64,000 nucleotides of DNA from CAVSRC01 sp963730325 (GCA_963730325.1 CAVSRC010000005.1:186001-250000); one strand, 5' to 3'; numbered from the stretch's first letter, positions 43,976 through 56,481 are shown. Notes: generated from the letters alone by a model not told the origin. Numbers and translations are program-made.

Positions 43976-45115
43976 TCACCCGCCGAGGCCTTCGAGGAAG
44001 TCGCGCACGCGGGCGAAGAAGCCGGTCGATTCGGGGTTGTTGTCGGCCGAGGAGACCTGCTCGAACTCCTGCAGCAGTTCGCGCTGCCGCCGCGTCAGGT
44101 TGCGCGGGGTCTCGACGGCGACCTGGATATACATGTCGCCGACCCGGCCCGAGCGCAGCACCGGCATGCCCTTGCCCTTGAGGCGGAACTGTTTTCCGGT
44201 CTGGGTGCCGTCCGGCACCTTCACCTTCGTCCGGCCGCCGTCGATGGTCGGCACCTCGAAATCGCCGCCGAGCGCCGCCGTGGTCACCGACACCGGCACC
44301 CGGCAGAAGATGTCGGCGCCGTCGCGCTGGAAGAAGGCGTGCGGCTTGATCGACAGGAAGATGTAGAGGTCGCCCGGCGGTCCGCCGCGCAGGCCCGCTT
44401 CGCCCTCGCTGGCAAGGCGGATGCGGGTGCCGTCCTCGATGCCCGAGGGGATGTTGACCGACAGCTTGCGCTCCTCGGTCACGCGGCCGGCGCCGCGGCA
44501 CTCCAGGCAGGGATCGGAGATCACCGAGCCGCGGCCCTGGCAGGTCGGGCAGGTGCGTTCGATGGAAAAGAAGCCCTGCGCCGAGCGCACCCGGCCGTGG
44601 CCGTCGCAGCTGGGGCAGGTCGTCGGGCTGGAGCCGGGCTTGGAGCCGGAGCCGGAGCAGGTCTTGCAGGTGACCTTGGTCGGCACCTCGATCTCGGCGG
44701 TCTTGCCGGCATAGGCCTCTTCCAGCGTGATCTCCATGTTGTAGCGGAGATCGGCGCCGGCCTCGCGCCCGCCGCGTCCGGGGCCGCGCCGGGTGCCGCC
44801 CATCATGTCGCCGAAGATGTTGTCGAAGATGTCCGACATCGAAGCGGCGAAATCGCCGTTGAAGCCGGCCGGCCCGCCGCTGCCGTTCTCGAAGGCGGCA
44901 TGGCCGAAGCGATCATAGGCTGCCCGCTTCTGCGGGTCCTTCAGGCACTCATAGGCGGCGTTGACTTCCTTGAACTTGACCTCGGCCGTGTCGTCGCCCG
45001 GGTTGCGGTCCGGGTGATACTGCATCGCCATCTTGCGGAAGGCGGTCTTCAGCATCTTGTCGTCCGCCGTGCGGGCAACGCCGAGGACTTCGTAAAAATC
45101 GGCTTTGGCTGCCAC
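43976..45115 (-). CDS. dnaJ: Chaperone DnaJ
   Basis: DnaJ delivers clients to DnaK and stimulates its ATPase. The 379-residue protein has the J domain (DFYEVLGVARTADD, YHPDRNPGD with HPD), a Gly/Phe-rich region, four CxxCxGxG zinc motifs (CKTCSGSG, CPSCDGHG, CPTCQGRG, CLECRGAG) and C-terminal client domains (FRLKGKGMPVLRS). Unusually, a GNAT gene lies between dnaK and dnaJ, ending 1 bp before dnaJ. Confidence 0.97.
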   Translation of the reverse strand: MAAKADFYEVLGVARTADDKMLKTAFRKMAMQYHPDRNPGDDTAEVKFKEVNAAYECLKDPQKRAAYDRFGHAAFENGSGGPAGFNGDFAASMSDIFDNIFGDMMGGTRRGPGRGGREAGADLRYNMEITLEEAYAGKTAEIEVPTKVTCKTCSGSGSKPGSSPTTCPSCDGHGRVRSAQGFFSIERTCPTCQGRGSVISDPCLECRGAGRVTEERKLSVNIPSGIEDGTRIRLASEGEAGLRGGPPGDLYIFLSIKPHAFFQRDGADIFCRVPVSVTTAALGGDFEVPTIDGGRTKVKVPDGTQTGKQFRLKGKGMPVLRSGRVGDMYIQVAVETPRNLTRRQRELLQEFEQVSSADNNPESTGFFARVRDFLEGLGG

Positions 45116-45116
45116 C

Positions 45117-45674
45117 TCACGCCACCTTCATCGCATTCGCGGGGCGCGCGGTGCGGAGCCAGTCGCTCCGAATCAGCCCCATCAGGTTCATCACATACGG
45201 TTTGCCGGCGACCGTCCACCGCCCCGGCGCCTGGCCTTCGTCGCGGAAGCCATAGCTCAGATAGAGCCTGTGCGCCCGCTCGTTTTCCGGCACCACGGCC
45301 AGCGCCAGATGCTCCACGGCAAGCGCGTCGAAGGCATAGGCGACCGCGTGGTCGAGCAGCGCCCGGCCGAAGCCCCGGCCCCTCAGCGCCGGCGCGACGG
45401 CGAAGCGGCCGAGCCGCGCCCATCGTTTCGCCGGGTCGTGGAGGAACTCGACATGGCCTATGGGCCGGTCGTCGGCGTCGACCGCGGTGAAGCAGAGCCG
45501 CGGCGTGGGGTTCGCGTCTTCAGCGATCCACGCCGCCATCTGCTCCGTGGTCAGCGGAAAGCTGACCTCCGGTCCGCCCCATGCGGCGAGGTCCGTGAGA
45601 TTCACGAACCATCGCGCCATTTCGTCCGCATCTGCCGGACGCGCCGGCCGAAGGGTGATGTCCATGGGACGCAC
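45117..45674 (-). CDS. GNAT acetyltransferase inserted between dnaK and dnaJ
   Basis: A 185-residue GNAT protein (RPARPADADEMARWFVNLTD, VAPALRGRGFGRALLDHAV with the acetyl-CoA loop, NERAHRLYLSYGFRDEG). Its start (ATG 45674 or 45665) is 18 bp after dnaK, and its stop is 1 bp before dnaJ, so it must be translated from the same mRNA. Acetyl acceptor unknown. Placement inside a heat-shock operon suggests co-induction with chaperones; this is inference. Confidence 0.92.
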   Translation of the reverse strand: MRPMDITLRPARPADADEMARWFVNLTDLAAWGGPEVSFPLTTEQMAAWIAEDANPTPRLCFTAVDADDRPIGHVEFLHDPAKRWARLGRFAVAPALRGRGFGRALLDHAVAYAFDALAVEHLALAVVPENERAHRLYLSYGFRDEGQAPGRWTVAGKPYVMNLMGLIRSDWLRTARPANAMKVA

Positions 45675-45692
45675 CCGGTGGTTGGCGGCCGC

Positions 45693-47621
<1,929 letters not shown>

Positions 47622-47756
47622 GTCTGTTCTCTCCTTGCGGCAGACCGGGCAGGTCCCTTAAGGCCCCCGGCCGGTCCCCGGCTTTTTGAATTCGATCACC
47701 TGACGTGATTCGCAACCCCTGTCGAGCAATTCGAGAGAGGCAGCGCGGGTTCCGGC

Positions 47757-47788
47757 CGTATATAAGAAGGGGTCAAAAGGGCCGCAAG
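47757..47788 (-). promoter_or_regulatory. RpoH (sigma-32)-type promoter of dnaK
   Basis: Read on the minus strand, CTTG (47788-47785), an 18-bp spacer and CTTATATACG (47766-47757) fit the alphaproteobacterial heat-shock consensus CTTG-N17-18-CYTATNTNNG at every specified position. It would give a leader of about 130 nt before the dnaK ATG (47621). No CIRCE repeat is present, so control is probably by RpoH, not HrcA. Confidence 0.7.
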
Positions 47789-47923
47789 GCTTGAATCCGG
47801 GCCGGCGACGCTGGCCTCCTCCTGTCCGCCGGTTCTGCTAGACTGTCTCCCGCGGCAGTTGGGGGCCATCCGCTTCAGCCCGGGGGCGACGCCCTCCAGA
47901 CAACCGGGCACGAGGAGGAGAGA

Positions 47924-48214
47924 ATGTCGGCCACCATCATCAACCTGATCATCCAGCTTATTGCCGGCGCGGTCGGCGGCAATGCGGTCGGCTCGGCGAT
48001 GAAGAATGTCAGCCTCGGGACGACCGGCAACAGCATCGCCGGCGCCATTGGCGGCCTCGGGGGCGGCTGGATCCTTCAGGCCCTGTTGCCGATGCTCCAG
48101 GGCGGCAATGTCGACATCGGTTCGATTATCGGCCAACTCGTCGGCGGCGGCGTCGGCGGCGCCATCCTCACCGCCATCGTCGGCGCCATCAAGAACAGCA
48201 TGGCCAAATCCTGA
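47924..48214 (+). CDS. Small glycine-rich hydrophobic protein
   Basis: A 96-residue protein of mostly Gly, Ala, Ile, Leu and Val. Stretches such as LIIQLIAGAVGGNAVGSAM, IAGAIGGLGGGWILQALL and GQLVGGGVGGAILTAIV have GxxxG-like glycine zippers and would insert in membranes or self-associate. There is no cleavable signal. GAGGAGAGA precedes ATG 47924, an excellent ribosome site. The tail NSMAKS is polar. I do not recognise a named family; similar proteins are annotated as hypothetical. Its job is unknown; its composition recalls small pore-forming peptides, but that is speculation. Confidence 0.75.
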   Translation: MSATIINLIIQLIAGAVGGNAVGSAMKNVSLGTTGNSIAGAIGGLGGGWILQALLPMLQGGNVDIGSIIGQLVGGGVGGAILTAIVGAIKNSMAKS

Positions 48215-48229
48215 TTGGCACCGGGTCCG

Positions 48230-48250
48230 CGGCGCGGTCGTGCCGCGCCG
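48230..48250. terminator. Stem-loop after the small glycine-rich gene
   Basis: CGGCGCGG-TCGTG-CCGCGCCG is a perfect 8-bp stem 16 bp after the stop. A second short hairpin (CGGCGG-TTT-CCGCCG) follows. Both lie between convergent genes; neither has a T-tract. Confidence 0.45.
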
Positions 48251-48335
48251 TGGGCTGGCGGCGGTTTCCGCCGGCAACAAGGCATGACGCCGCGCTGCCG
48301 CGCCCGAATCACCGCCGCAGCGCGCCGTCCGCCGT

Positions 48336-49916
48336 TCAGGAAACCGCCACCTCGGCGGGGCGCGGCACCGACTTCGCCTCACTGTGTGCCGCCGCGATCG
48401 CCGCGGCAGGGTCGTTGTCGGCCTGATCGGGGCTTGGAAAGAGGTCGCTGAAGGGCACCGAGCGGCCGCTGTCCTGGACCACGCGGACGTGGAAGCGCCT
48501 GAGGCGGCGCGGCTCGGGCACGCCGCAGGCATGGGCGATCATCTCCACCTCCCGGCGGATGGCGTCGCAATAGCTCGCCACCCTGAGCGCCTTGTCGGCC
48601 GGGTGGAGGCCGCGCTGGAGGCGCGGATTGTGGGTGGTGATGCCGGTCGGGCAGGTATTCCTGTTGCACTTCATGGCCTGGATGCAGCCCAGCGAGAGCA
48701 TGAAGCCGCGGGCGCTGACCACGAAATCGGCGCCGGCGCAGAGCGCCCAGGCGACCCCGGCCGGCGTCACGAACTTGCCCGAGGCGATCAGCCTGACCCG
48801 CTCCTTCATGCCGTGCCGCTTGCGGATATCGTCGACCAGCGGCAGGGATTCCCGGATCGGCAGGCCGACATTGTCGATCAGCGGCATGGGCGCCGCGCCG
48901 GTGCCGCCATCGCCGGAATCGATGGTGATGAAATCCGGCGCGCTCTCCGGCCCGCGCCGGTCGACCTCCGCGAACAGCGCCTCGATCCAGCCATAGGCGC
49001 CGATCACGCATTTGAAGCCGACCGGCTTGCCGGTGGCGGCGCGGATGCGCCCGATCATGTCGAGGAGTTCGCCGGTCGAGGCGATGTCCGGATGGCGGTT
49101 GGGCGAGATGGAATCCTTGCCCGCAGGGATACCGCGGACGGCGGCGATTTCGGGCGTTACCTTGGCGGCCGGCAGGATGCCGCCCTTGCCCGGCTTCGCC
49201 CCCTGCGACAGCTTGATCTCGAACATGCGCACGCGCCGGTCGGCGGCCAGCGCCTCGAGGCGTTCCTCCGACAGGCTCCCGTCGGCGTCGCGCACCCCGT
49301 ATTTGGCCGTGCCGATCTGGAAGACGAGGTCGCAGTCGCCTTCCAGGTGATAGGGCGCCAATCCGCCCTCGCCGGTGTTGAGCCAGCAGCCCGCCAGCGC
49401 CGCGCCCCTGGACAGGGCCTGCACCGCCGGCTTCGAAATCGCGCCATAGCTCATGCCGGAGATGTTGAAGAAGGACGGCGCCGCATAGGGCTCGCGGCAC
49501 GTGGGTCCGATCAGCATCGCTTCGGTCTCGGCGCGGTCGCTGTGCAAGGTCGGAAACGGGCAGTTGACGAAGATCGGCGTCCCCGGCGGCGTCAGCGTCT
49601 TGGTCGAGCCGAAGGCGACGGTGTTGTCCGCCCCCTTGGCGGCGCGGTAGGCCCATTGCCGTTCGGCCCGGTTGAACGGCATTTCCTCGCGATCCATGGC
49701 GAAGAAGTATTGCCGGAAGAACTCGCCGAGCGTGATGAAGATGTCCCGGAAGCGGCCGACGACCGGATAGTTGTGGCGGACCGCGTCGCGGTGCTGGGTG
49801 ATGTCGAGGATGAAGACGACGATGGCGGCGGCGAAGGCGAGGCCGATGACGAAGACGAACAGCGTGGACAAGAGGTCGAGCGCGGCGGCCACCGGTCCTG
49901 GTATGAGCGAGTCCAT
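48336..49916 (-). CDS. FMN-binding glutamate synthase-like membrane protein
   Basis: A 526-residue protein: one N-terminal transmembrane segment (LLSTLFVFVIGLAFAAAIVV), then the FMN/2-oxoglutarate-binding part of GltB: ISGMSYGAISKPAVQALSRGA, GKGGILPAAKVTPEIA, ITIDSGDGGTGAAPMPL and a cysteine cluster CIQAMKCNRNTCPTG (3Fe-4S type). It lacks the glutaminase domain, so it is not a normal glutamate synthase. Homologues are widespread; the reaction is unknown. ATG 49916 is the natural start. The longer frame upstream is not conserved. Confidence 0.9.
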   Translation of the reverse strand: MDSLIPGPVAAALDLLSTLFVFVIGLAFAAAIVVFILDITQHRDAVRHNYPVVGRFRDIFITLGEFFRQYFFAMDREEMPFNRAERQWAYRAAKGADNTVAFGSTKTLTPPGTPIFVNCPFPTLHSDRAETEAMLIGPTCREPYAAPSFFNISGMSYGAISKPAVQALSRGAALAGCWLNTGEGGLAPYHLEGDCDLVFQIGTAKYGVRDADGSLSEERLEALAADRRVRMFEIKLSQGAKPGKGGILPAAKVTPEIAAVRGIPAGKDSISPNRHPDIASTGELLDMIGRIRAATGKPVGFKCVIGAYGWIEALFAEVDRRGPESAPDFITIDSGDGGTGAAPMPLIDNVGLPIRESLPLVDDIRKRHGMKERVRLIASGKFVTPAGVAWALCAGADFVVSARGFMLSLGCIQAMKCNRNTCPTGITTHNPRLQRGLHPADKALRVASYCDAIRREVEMIAHACGVPEPRRLRRFHVRVVQDSGRSVPFSDLFPSPDQADNDPAAAIAAAHSEAKSVPRPAEVAVS

Positions 49917-49964
49917 GGCGCTATCTCCCGGGCGGGCTCGAAGGGCCCCGGGGAACCATGAACC

Positions 49965-50613
49965 ATGAATTCTCGAAAGCCAGCGGCTCGCGGGGAATCT
50001 CCCGCAGGTTTGATCCACCGGCCCTATTGGCGTGAAGACGAGCAGCGTTCCGCTCTCGAAGCCGTGATGGAAGCGGCCGAATCCGCGCCCTTCTACACGC
50101 CCGTGATGCCGAGAACCGGCAAGCCCTTCTCCGTGCGCATGACCAATCTCGGGGTCCTCGGCTGGGTGTCGGACCGCGATGGCGGCTACCGCTATCAGGC
50201 GACCCATCCAGAGACCGGCCGTCCGTGGCCGCCGATCCCCGACATGGTCATGGCGGTCTGGCGGGAGCTGGCGGACTACCCCCATCCGCCGGAAGCCTGC
50301 CTCGTCAATTATTACGGTCCCGCGGCCCGCATGGGGCTGCACCAGGACCGCGACGAGGCGGATTTCGCCGCTCCGGTGGTCTCCATTTCGCTCGGCGACG
50401 ATTGCCGCTTCCGCGTCGGCGGCACGACGCGCGGCGGCCCCACCCGCTCGTTCAGGCTCGTCTCCGGCGACGTGGTCGTCCTCGGCGGCGCCTCACGCCT
50501 CGCCTTCCACGGCGTCGACCGGCTCTATCCCGGCACCTCGCGCCTGCTGACGGACTGGTTCGCGGAAGGCGGACGCATCAACCTGACGCTGAGGCGGGTG
50601 ACGCGGCCGCTAA
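49965..50613 (+). CDS. alkB: AlkB-type DNA repair dioxygenase, probable late frameshift
   Basis: AlkB is an Fe(II)/2-oxoglutarate dioxygenase that repairs N1-methyladenine and N3-methylcytosine. The protein has VRMTNLGVLGWVSDRDGGYRY, VNYYGPAARMGLHQDRDEADFAAPVVSIS with the iron His and Asp, and later LAFHGVDRLYP (His) and RINLTLRRV (2-oxoglutarate Arg). The frame as given runs on for about 125 residues through the next gene, giving composition unlike any AlkB; a TAA at 50611 would end it after RRVTRP if one base were removed near 50600-50610. That gives 215 residues, the usual size. The gene ends about 80 bp before the secreted-protein gene. Confidence 0.88.
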
Positions 50614-50692
50614 GCCTGAGCTTGCCTGCGGCGGATCGAAGGCTCTTCAGCTTCATGGTGCCGCCATGGAACGCCCTCGAGAGGCACCGCCC

Positions 50693-51208
50693 ATGCGCCT
50701 CATCGCCGCCGCCATCGTGCTTGCCGCCGGTCTTGCCGGCGCCTCCGCCCAGGGGCTTCTCGGCCAGGAGAAGCAGATCCTGCCGATGGTCAGCGACAGC
50801 TGGGTCGCCTTCCGTGATTATGACGGCAAGCAGTGGATCTACTTCACCACGCTGGTCACCTATCATTGCGGCCTGTCGGAAATCCGCTACTCGATCGATT
50901 CCGACGCTCTCGACAAGCGCTTTCCGCTGCCCGCCTGCGACAGGCAGCGGCCGAACGCCATCGATCCGGTCGAAAACCCGCCCTATCTGACGTTCCGCCG
51001 CGGCAGCGCCCGGCAGGTCATGGTGCAGGTCGTCTTCAGCGACGGCGAGGTGAGCGAGGCCCATCGCTACGCGCCCTGCGACAATCCCGGCGACAGCGCC
51101 TGCGCGGTTCTGGCCGCGACGCCGCTGCCCGATGACGATGCCCCAATCCTGCCATCGGCGCCTGATCGAAACGTGTTCGGCCAACGGCAGGGACAAGGGC
51201 AGCGATAG
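50693..51208 (+). CDS. Secreted protein of unknown function
   Basis: A 171-residue protein with a signal peptide (MRLIAAAIVLAAGLAGASAQ), so probably periplasmic. The mature part has three cysteines spread far apart (TYHCGL, LPACDRQ and YAPCDNPGDSAC region), which could form disulphides, and a C-terminal Pro/Asp/Gln-rich tail. No known domain is recognised. It is 2 bp upstream of lepB, so the two are probably co-transcribed and LepB may process it, though LepB acts generally. Confidence 0.78.
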   Translation: MRLIAAAIVLAAGLAGASAQGLLGQEKQILPMVSDSWVAFRDYDGKQWIYFTTLVTYHCGLSEIRYSIDSDALDKRFPLPACDRQRPNAIDPVENPPYLTFRRGSARQVMVQVVFSDGEVSEAHRYAPCDNPGDSACAVLAATPLPDDDAPILPSAPDRNVFGQRQGQGQR

Positions 51209-51210
51209 CC

Positions 51211-51930
51211 ATGAAGAATCGGGTCTTCGACTGGGTGCGGGCGCTCGCCGGCGCCGCCTTGCTGACATTCGTCCTGAAGACGGTGGCCTTCGCCACCTAT
51301 TACATTCCCTCCGAAAGCATGGTGCCGACGCTGGAGGTCGGCGACCGCCTGATCGCCACCAAGTTCGACTACGGCTACGGGCCCGATTCGGCCCCGCTGG
51401 TCACGCTGCCGCCCTTCCCGTCCAGGGACGGCCGCCTGTTCGGCAGCCTGCCGCAGCGCGGCGACATCGTGATCTTCCGCCATCCGATGACCGGCGAGAC
51501 GCTGATCAAGCGCGTCATCGGGCTCCCCGGCGACAGCATCCGCATCAGCCGGGGCCGCCTCGCCATCAACGGCGCAGAGGTGCCGCGCCGTGAGGTGCGC
51601 AGCTATGCCTACAAGCAGTATGCCGGCCCGCCGGTCACCGTCACCGAATATGAGGAGACGCTGCCCGGCGGCCGCGTCCACCCGATCATCATGCGCTCCG
51701 ACGATGCCCCGCAGGAGAACACCGGCACCTATGTCGTGCCGCCCGAGCATCTGTTCATGATGGGCGACAACCGCGACAATTCCGCCGACAGCCGCTTCGC
51801 CGAGCTGGGCTACGTGCCGGTGGAAAACCTGATCGGCCGCTCGCGGCTGATCCTCTATTCGCTGCACCAGTGCCGGGCTGAGCCGGGGCTCACCTGCGCC
51901 CCGCGCCGCTATCTGACCGGCCTCGACTGA
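51211..51930 (+). CDS. lepB: Signal peptidase I
   Basis: LepB cleaves signal peptides from exported proteins. The 239-residue protein has one N-terminal membrane helix (ALAGAALLTFVLKTVAFATYYI), the catalytic Ser in YIPSESMVPTLEVGD, catalytic Lys in LIKRVIGLPGD, and the box MMGDNRDNSADSRF. It ends with CRAEPGLTCAPRR, a Cys-containing tail. It follows a secreted-protein gene by 2 bp. A different lepB usually lies with rnc/era in rhizobia, so this may be a second copy. Confidence 0.94.
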   Translation: MKNRVFDWVRALAGAALLTFVLKTVAFATYYIPSESMVPTLEVGDRLIATKFDYGYGPDSAPLVTLPPFPSRDGRLFGSLPQRGDIVIFRHPMTGETLIKRVIGLPGDSIRISRGRLAINGAEVPRREVRSYAYKQYAGPPVTVTEYEETLPGGRVHPIIMRSDDAPQENTGTYVVPPEHLFMMGDNRDNSADSRFAELGYVPVENLIGRSRLILYSLHQCRAEPGLTCAPRRYLTGLD

Positions 51931-51945
51931 TCGTCGCGGCCCGCC

Positions 51946-54228
<2,283 letters not shown>

Positions 54229-54504
54229 TGATGCGTGTTTCCCGGGCGAGCGGGCGCGTTGGCCGCGCCTTTTGACTTTGGCGCGGGACCATATCACCGG
54301 CTTCGCCGATAACAAGCGCGCTCGATTGACCGGAGGTCAGGGTCCGCTTGGCCTGCACTCCGCCGCACCGGTTCGCGGCCGCATCGACCGCCGAACGCGC
54401 GATTTCCGCGCCGCCCCGGTCACTCGGCTGGCACCACGTCAAGGTGCAGTGTTGCCGTCGCGCAACCGGCGATAACCATTATGACCCAAGCGGGTGGAAC
54501 CGCA

Positions 54505-54533
54505 TTGTGGCAACCTATGCGCTAGTATATTAA
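54505..54533 (+). promoter_or_regulatory. Candidate promoter of the curlin operon
   Basis: TTGTGG (54505-54510), a 17-bp spacer, and TATTAA (54528-54533) lie about 70 bp before the csgA ATG in the only AT-rich part of the gap. The -35 matches 4 of 6 and the -10 4 of 6. The CtrA-type box overlaps the -10, which would allow direct control of RNA polymerase. Confidence 0.45.
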
Positions 54534-54544
54534 TCAATCGTTAA
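54530..54544. promoter_or_regulatory. CtrA-type box upstream of csgA
   Basis: TTAATCAATCGTTAA is a perfect TTAA-N7-TTAA followed by C, similar in layout to the box at 1023-1037 (both end GTTAAC). It lies 60 bp before the csgA start and overlaps the proposed -10. CtrA controls motility and adhesion genes in alphaproteobacteria, so control of curli is plausible. Confidence 0.6.
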
Positions 54545-54603
54545 CGCGGCGGGTTTGGCAATTTTCGACACAATACTGCAACGGGAACCGGGGAGTGGGT
54601 CAG

Positions 54604-55989
54604 ATGAAAGCAAACAGTTTCAAGGTAATATTGGCGACGTCGGCAAGCATCGCTGCGATGGTTCTTGCGACGCAGGCCTTCGCGGGCAATGGCAATGAAG
54701 TCTATGTAACTCAGTCACATCCTACTGCGAACAACGACTTTACGGCGACTCAGGACGGCAACTACAATCTCATCGGCGCGCAGCACCAAAATTTCGGATC
54801 CGTTGTGTATTACTTCAGGCAGGGCGGAGGTGGCAGCAACACTGCCGATCTCTACCAGAAGGGCAACCACAACAAGATCGGCTATGACGCGTCGGGCAGT
54901 CCGGAGGCAGCCTTCTATCCTGGCACTACTTTCCTGGGCCAGAGCGGCAACGGCAACGCCGTGGCTGTCTATCAGCAGGGCTCCGGTGGCGGCGATAATG
55001 GCTACAACCGCCTCGGCATCCTCACCCAGACGGGGGCCGGGAACGACGCCACATTGGCGCAGACCGGTGACCGCAACCAGGTGGAGAGCCTGACGCAGAA
55101 CGGCGGCAGCACCGGCGGTCACAACATCGCCAAGGTCACCCAGCTCGGCAGCGACAACGGCGGAACGGGGGTCACGGTTCCCTTCTACATCGCCGACTTG
55201 CTGGCCGCGCACAGCGTGGACGAGGTCAACCCGACACCGCCGCCTGCCCACATACCCTTCGTCGTCAGCCCGCTTGGCGTGGACGGCGTTAACTTGAACG
55301 CGCTCGCCAATCTCGATCAGGCCGGCAGCTACAATCTCGCCATGCTTGGCTTCGAGGGCAATGGCAACCGCTTCAATGTCACCCAGCTCAGCGACGAGGG
55401 TGCGGCGCACTACGCCGGAGGTGGCAGCGGAACCGATGAAGGCAACACGTTCCTGGCCGGCAAGAACGGTCGTGATGTCAAGTCAGGGGCTGCCTCGCTG
55501 CTCAGCAACCTCGCCGGCGACGGCAATTACATCTATGGCTATCAGAACGGCAGCGGCAACTCCGTGGCGCTCAGCGGCTATGGCGCGGTGGTGAATAATG
55601 CCGTGTTCCTGGTGAGCCAGAGCGGTGTAGGTGGTGTTGGAACGACCGGCTTCGGCAACGAAGTCGAATGGACCATCAAATCCGGTGCCACCTTCGAAGC
55701 GATCCAGCTCGGCGACGACAACACCGTGACCGGCGGGCAGACCGGCTGCTGTTTGCCCAGCACCGTCCTGACCTATCAGACGGGGTCCGGCAACACGATC
55801 ACGGCCATGGCCGGCAACGGGACCTATGGTTCGCTGATCGATCTGTATCAGCAGGGCACGTCCAACTGGTTCTACGCCAAGACTGAAGGCGGGTCGCAAG
55901 TCATCACGGGAACGCAGATCGGCATGTCGAATGTCGCCGATGTCCGCCAGTACGGCTCCGGCAACACGATCAACATCTCACAGCACTGA
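54604..55989 (+). CDS. csgA: Large curlin-repeat amyloid subunit (CsgA-like)
   Basis: A secreted, 461-residue functional amyloid subunit, about three times the length of E. coli CsgA. The N-terminus has a signal peptide ending at ATQAFAGNG. I count 12 perfect Q-x-G-x-x-N curlin motifs (for example QKGNHN, QSGNGN, QTGDRN, QAGSYN, QLGDDN, QYGSGN) and several degenerate ones, spaced through the protein and interrupted near residues 195-230 by a non-repeat, Pro-rich stretch. GGGGA lies 9 bp before ATG 54604. It heads the operon with csgH, a second curlin gene, csgF and csgG. It should form extracellular fibres for adhesion or biofilm. Confidence 0.9.
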   Translation: MKANSFKVILATSASIAAMVLATQAFAGNGNEVYVTQSHPTANNDFTATQDGNYNLIGAQHQNFGSVVYYFRQGGGGSNTADLYQKGNHNKIGYDASGSPEAAFYPGTTFLGQSGNGNAVAVYQQGSGGGDNGYNRLGILTQTGAGNDATLAQTGDRNQVESLTQNGGSTGGHNIAKVTQLGSDNGGTGVTVPFYIADLLAAHSVDEVNPTPPPAHIPFVVSPLGVDGVNLNALANLDQAGSYNLAMLGFEGNGNRFNVTQLSDEGAAHYAGGGSGTDEGNTFLAGKNGRDVKSGAASLLSNLAGDGNYIYGYQNGSGNSVALSGYGAVVNNAVFLVSQSGVGGVGTTGFGNEVEWTIKSGATFEAIQLGDDNTVTGGQTGCCLPSTVLTYQTGSGNTITAMAGNGTYGSLIDLYQQGTSNWFYAKTEGGSQVITGTQIGMSNVADVRQYGSGNTINISQH

Positions 55990-56026
55990 CCTCCTGATCT
56001 GAGGTCATGCTGAGGGCGCGAAGTCT

Positions 56027-56477
56027 GTGGCCCGTTCCGTTGCATCAGTGCTGTCACGTGCGCCCGGCATCATGCCGGGCGCAGCCCTGCTGATGTTGGG
56101 TGTCATGGCGCACGATTCCATCGCGGCCGAGACCCATCGCGTTCTTGCCGAAGCGCAGAAGGCGGGCCTGCGCTGCGTCCTCGTCGAGTCCGGGTCCGGC
56201 GGTACGCTTCGCCTTTCGGGCGAAATATCCGCCGAGCCGCCGCTTGCCGGTGACTATCGCTTCACCGTCCGCAAGACATCGCAGGCCGGCAGCGCGGACG
56301 TGCGCCAGGGAGGCGCGTTTTCGGTCGGCGCCGGCGAAGACGGTGTCGGTGGGCCTGTTCGCCACCAACGATCAGCCGGCGAGCGCCTATGCGCTCAGCC
56401 TCGTCGTCACGGTCGACGGCGAGGAGAAATGCCGTGTCACCTATGACGGGCCGGTCGCGACCGGCCGGGAGGGCTAG
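56027..56477 (+). CDS. csgH: Curli assembly protein CsgH-like, frameshifted
   Basis: CsgH is a small periplasmic protein of alphaproteobacteria that inhibits premature CsgA fibre formation, like CsgC. The N-terminal part gives a signal peptide (GAALLMLGVMAHDSIAAET), then LRCVLVESGSGGTLRLSGEI and YRFTVRKTS; the C-terminal part, in another frame, reads TVSVGLFATNDQPASAYAL and GEEKCRVTYDG. One extra base at about 56339 separates them; without it the protein is about 149 residues. The two cysteines may bond. GTG 56027 or ATG 56072 may start it. It lies between csgA and the second curlin gene. Confidence 0.75.
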
Positions 56478-56481
56478 TGCG

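Larger units (their letters stand above)
54229..54603. other. 375-bp intergenic region between maeB and curlin genes
   Basis: No convincing gene is seen. The first 250 bp are GC-rich and resemble maeB upstream DNA; the last 100 bp are AT-rich and hold the candidate csgA promoter and a CtrA-type box (separate entries). The region marks the left boundary of the accessory block. Confidence 0.6.

Noticed and set aside
47670..47687. GCCGG-TCC-CCGGC followed by TTTTT as an intrinsic terminator
   Set aside because: It points along the plus strand, where no gene precedes it; it lies in the dnaK leader in the opposite sense.
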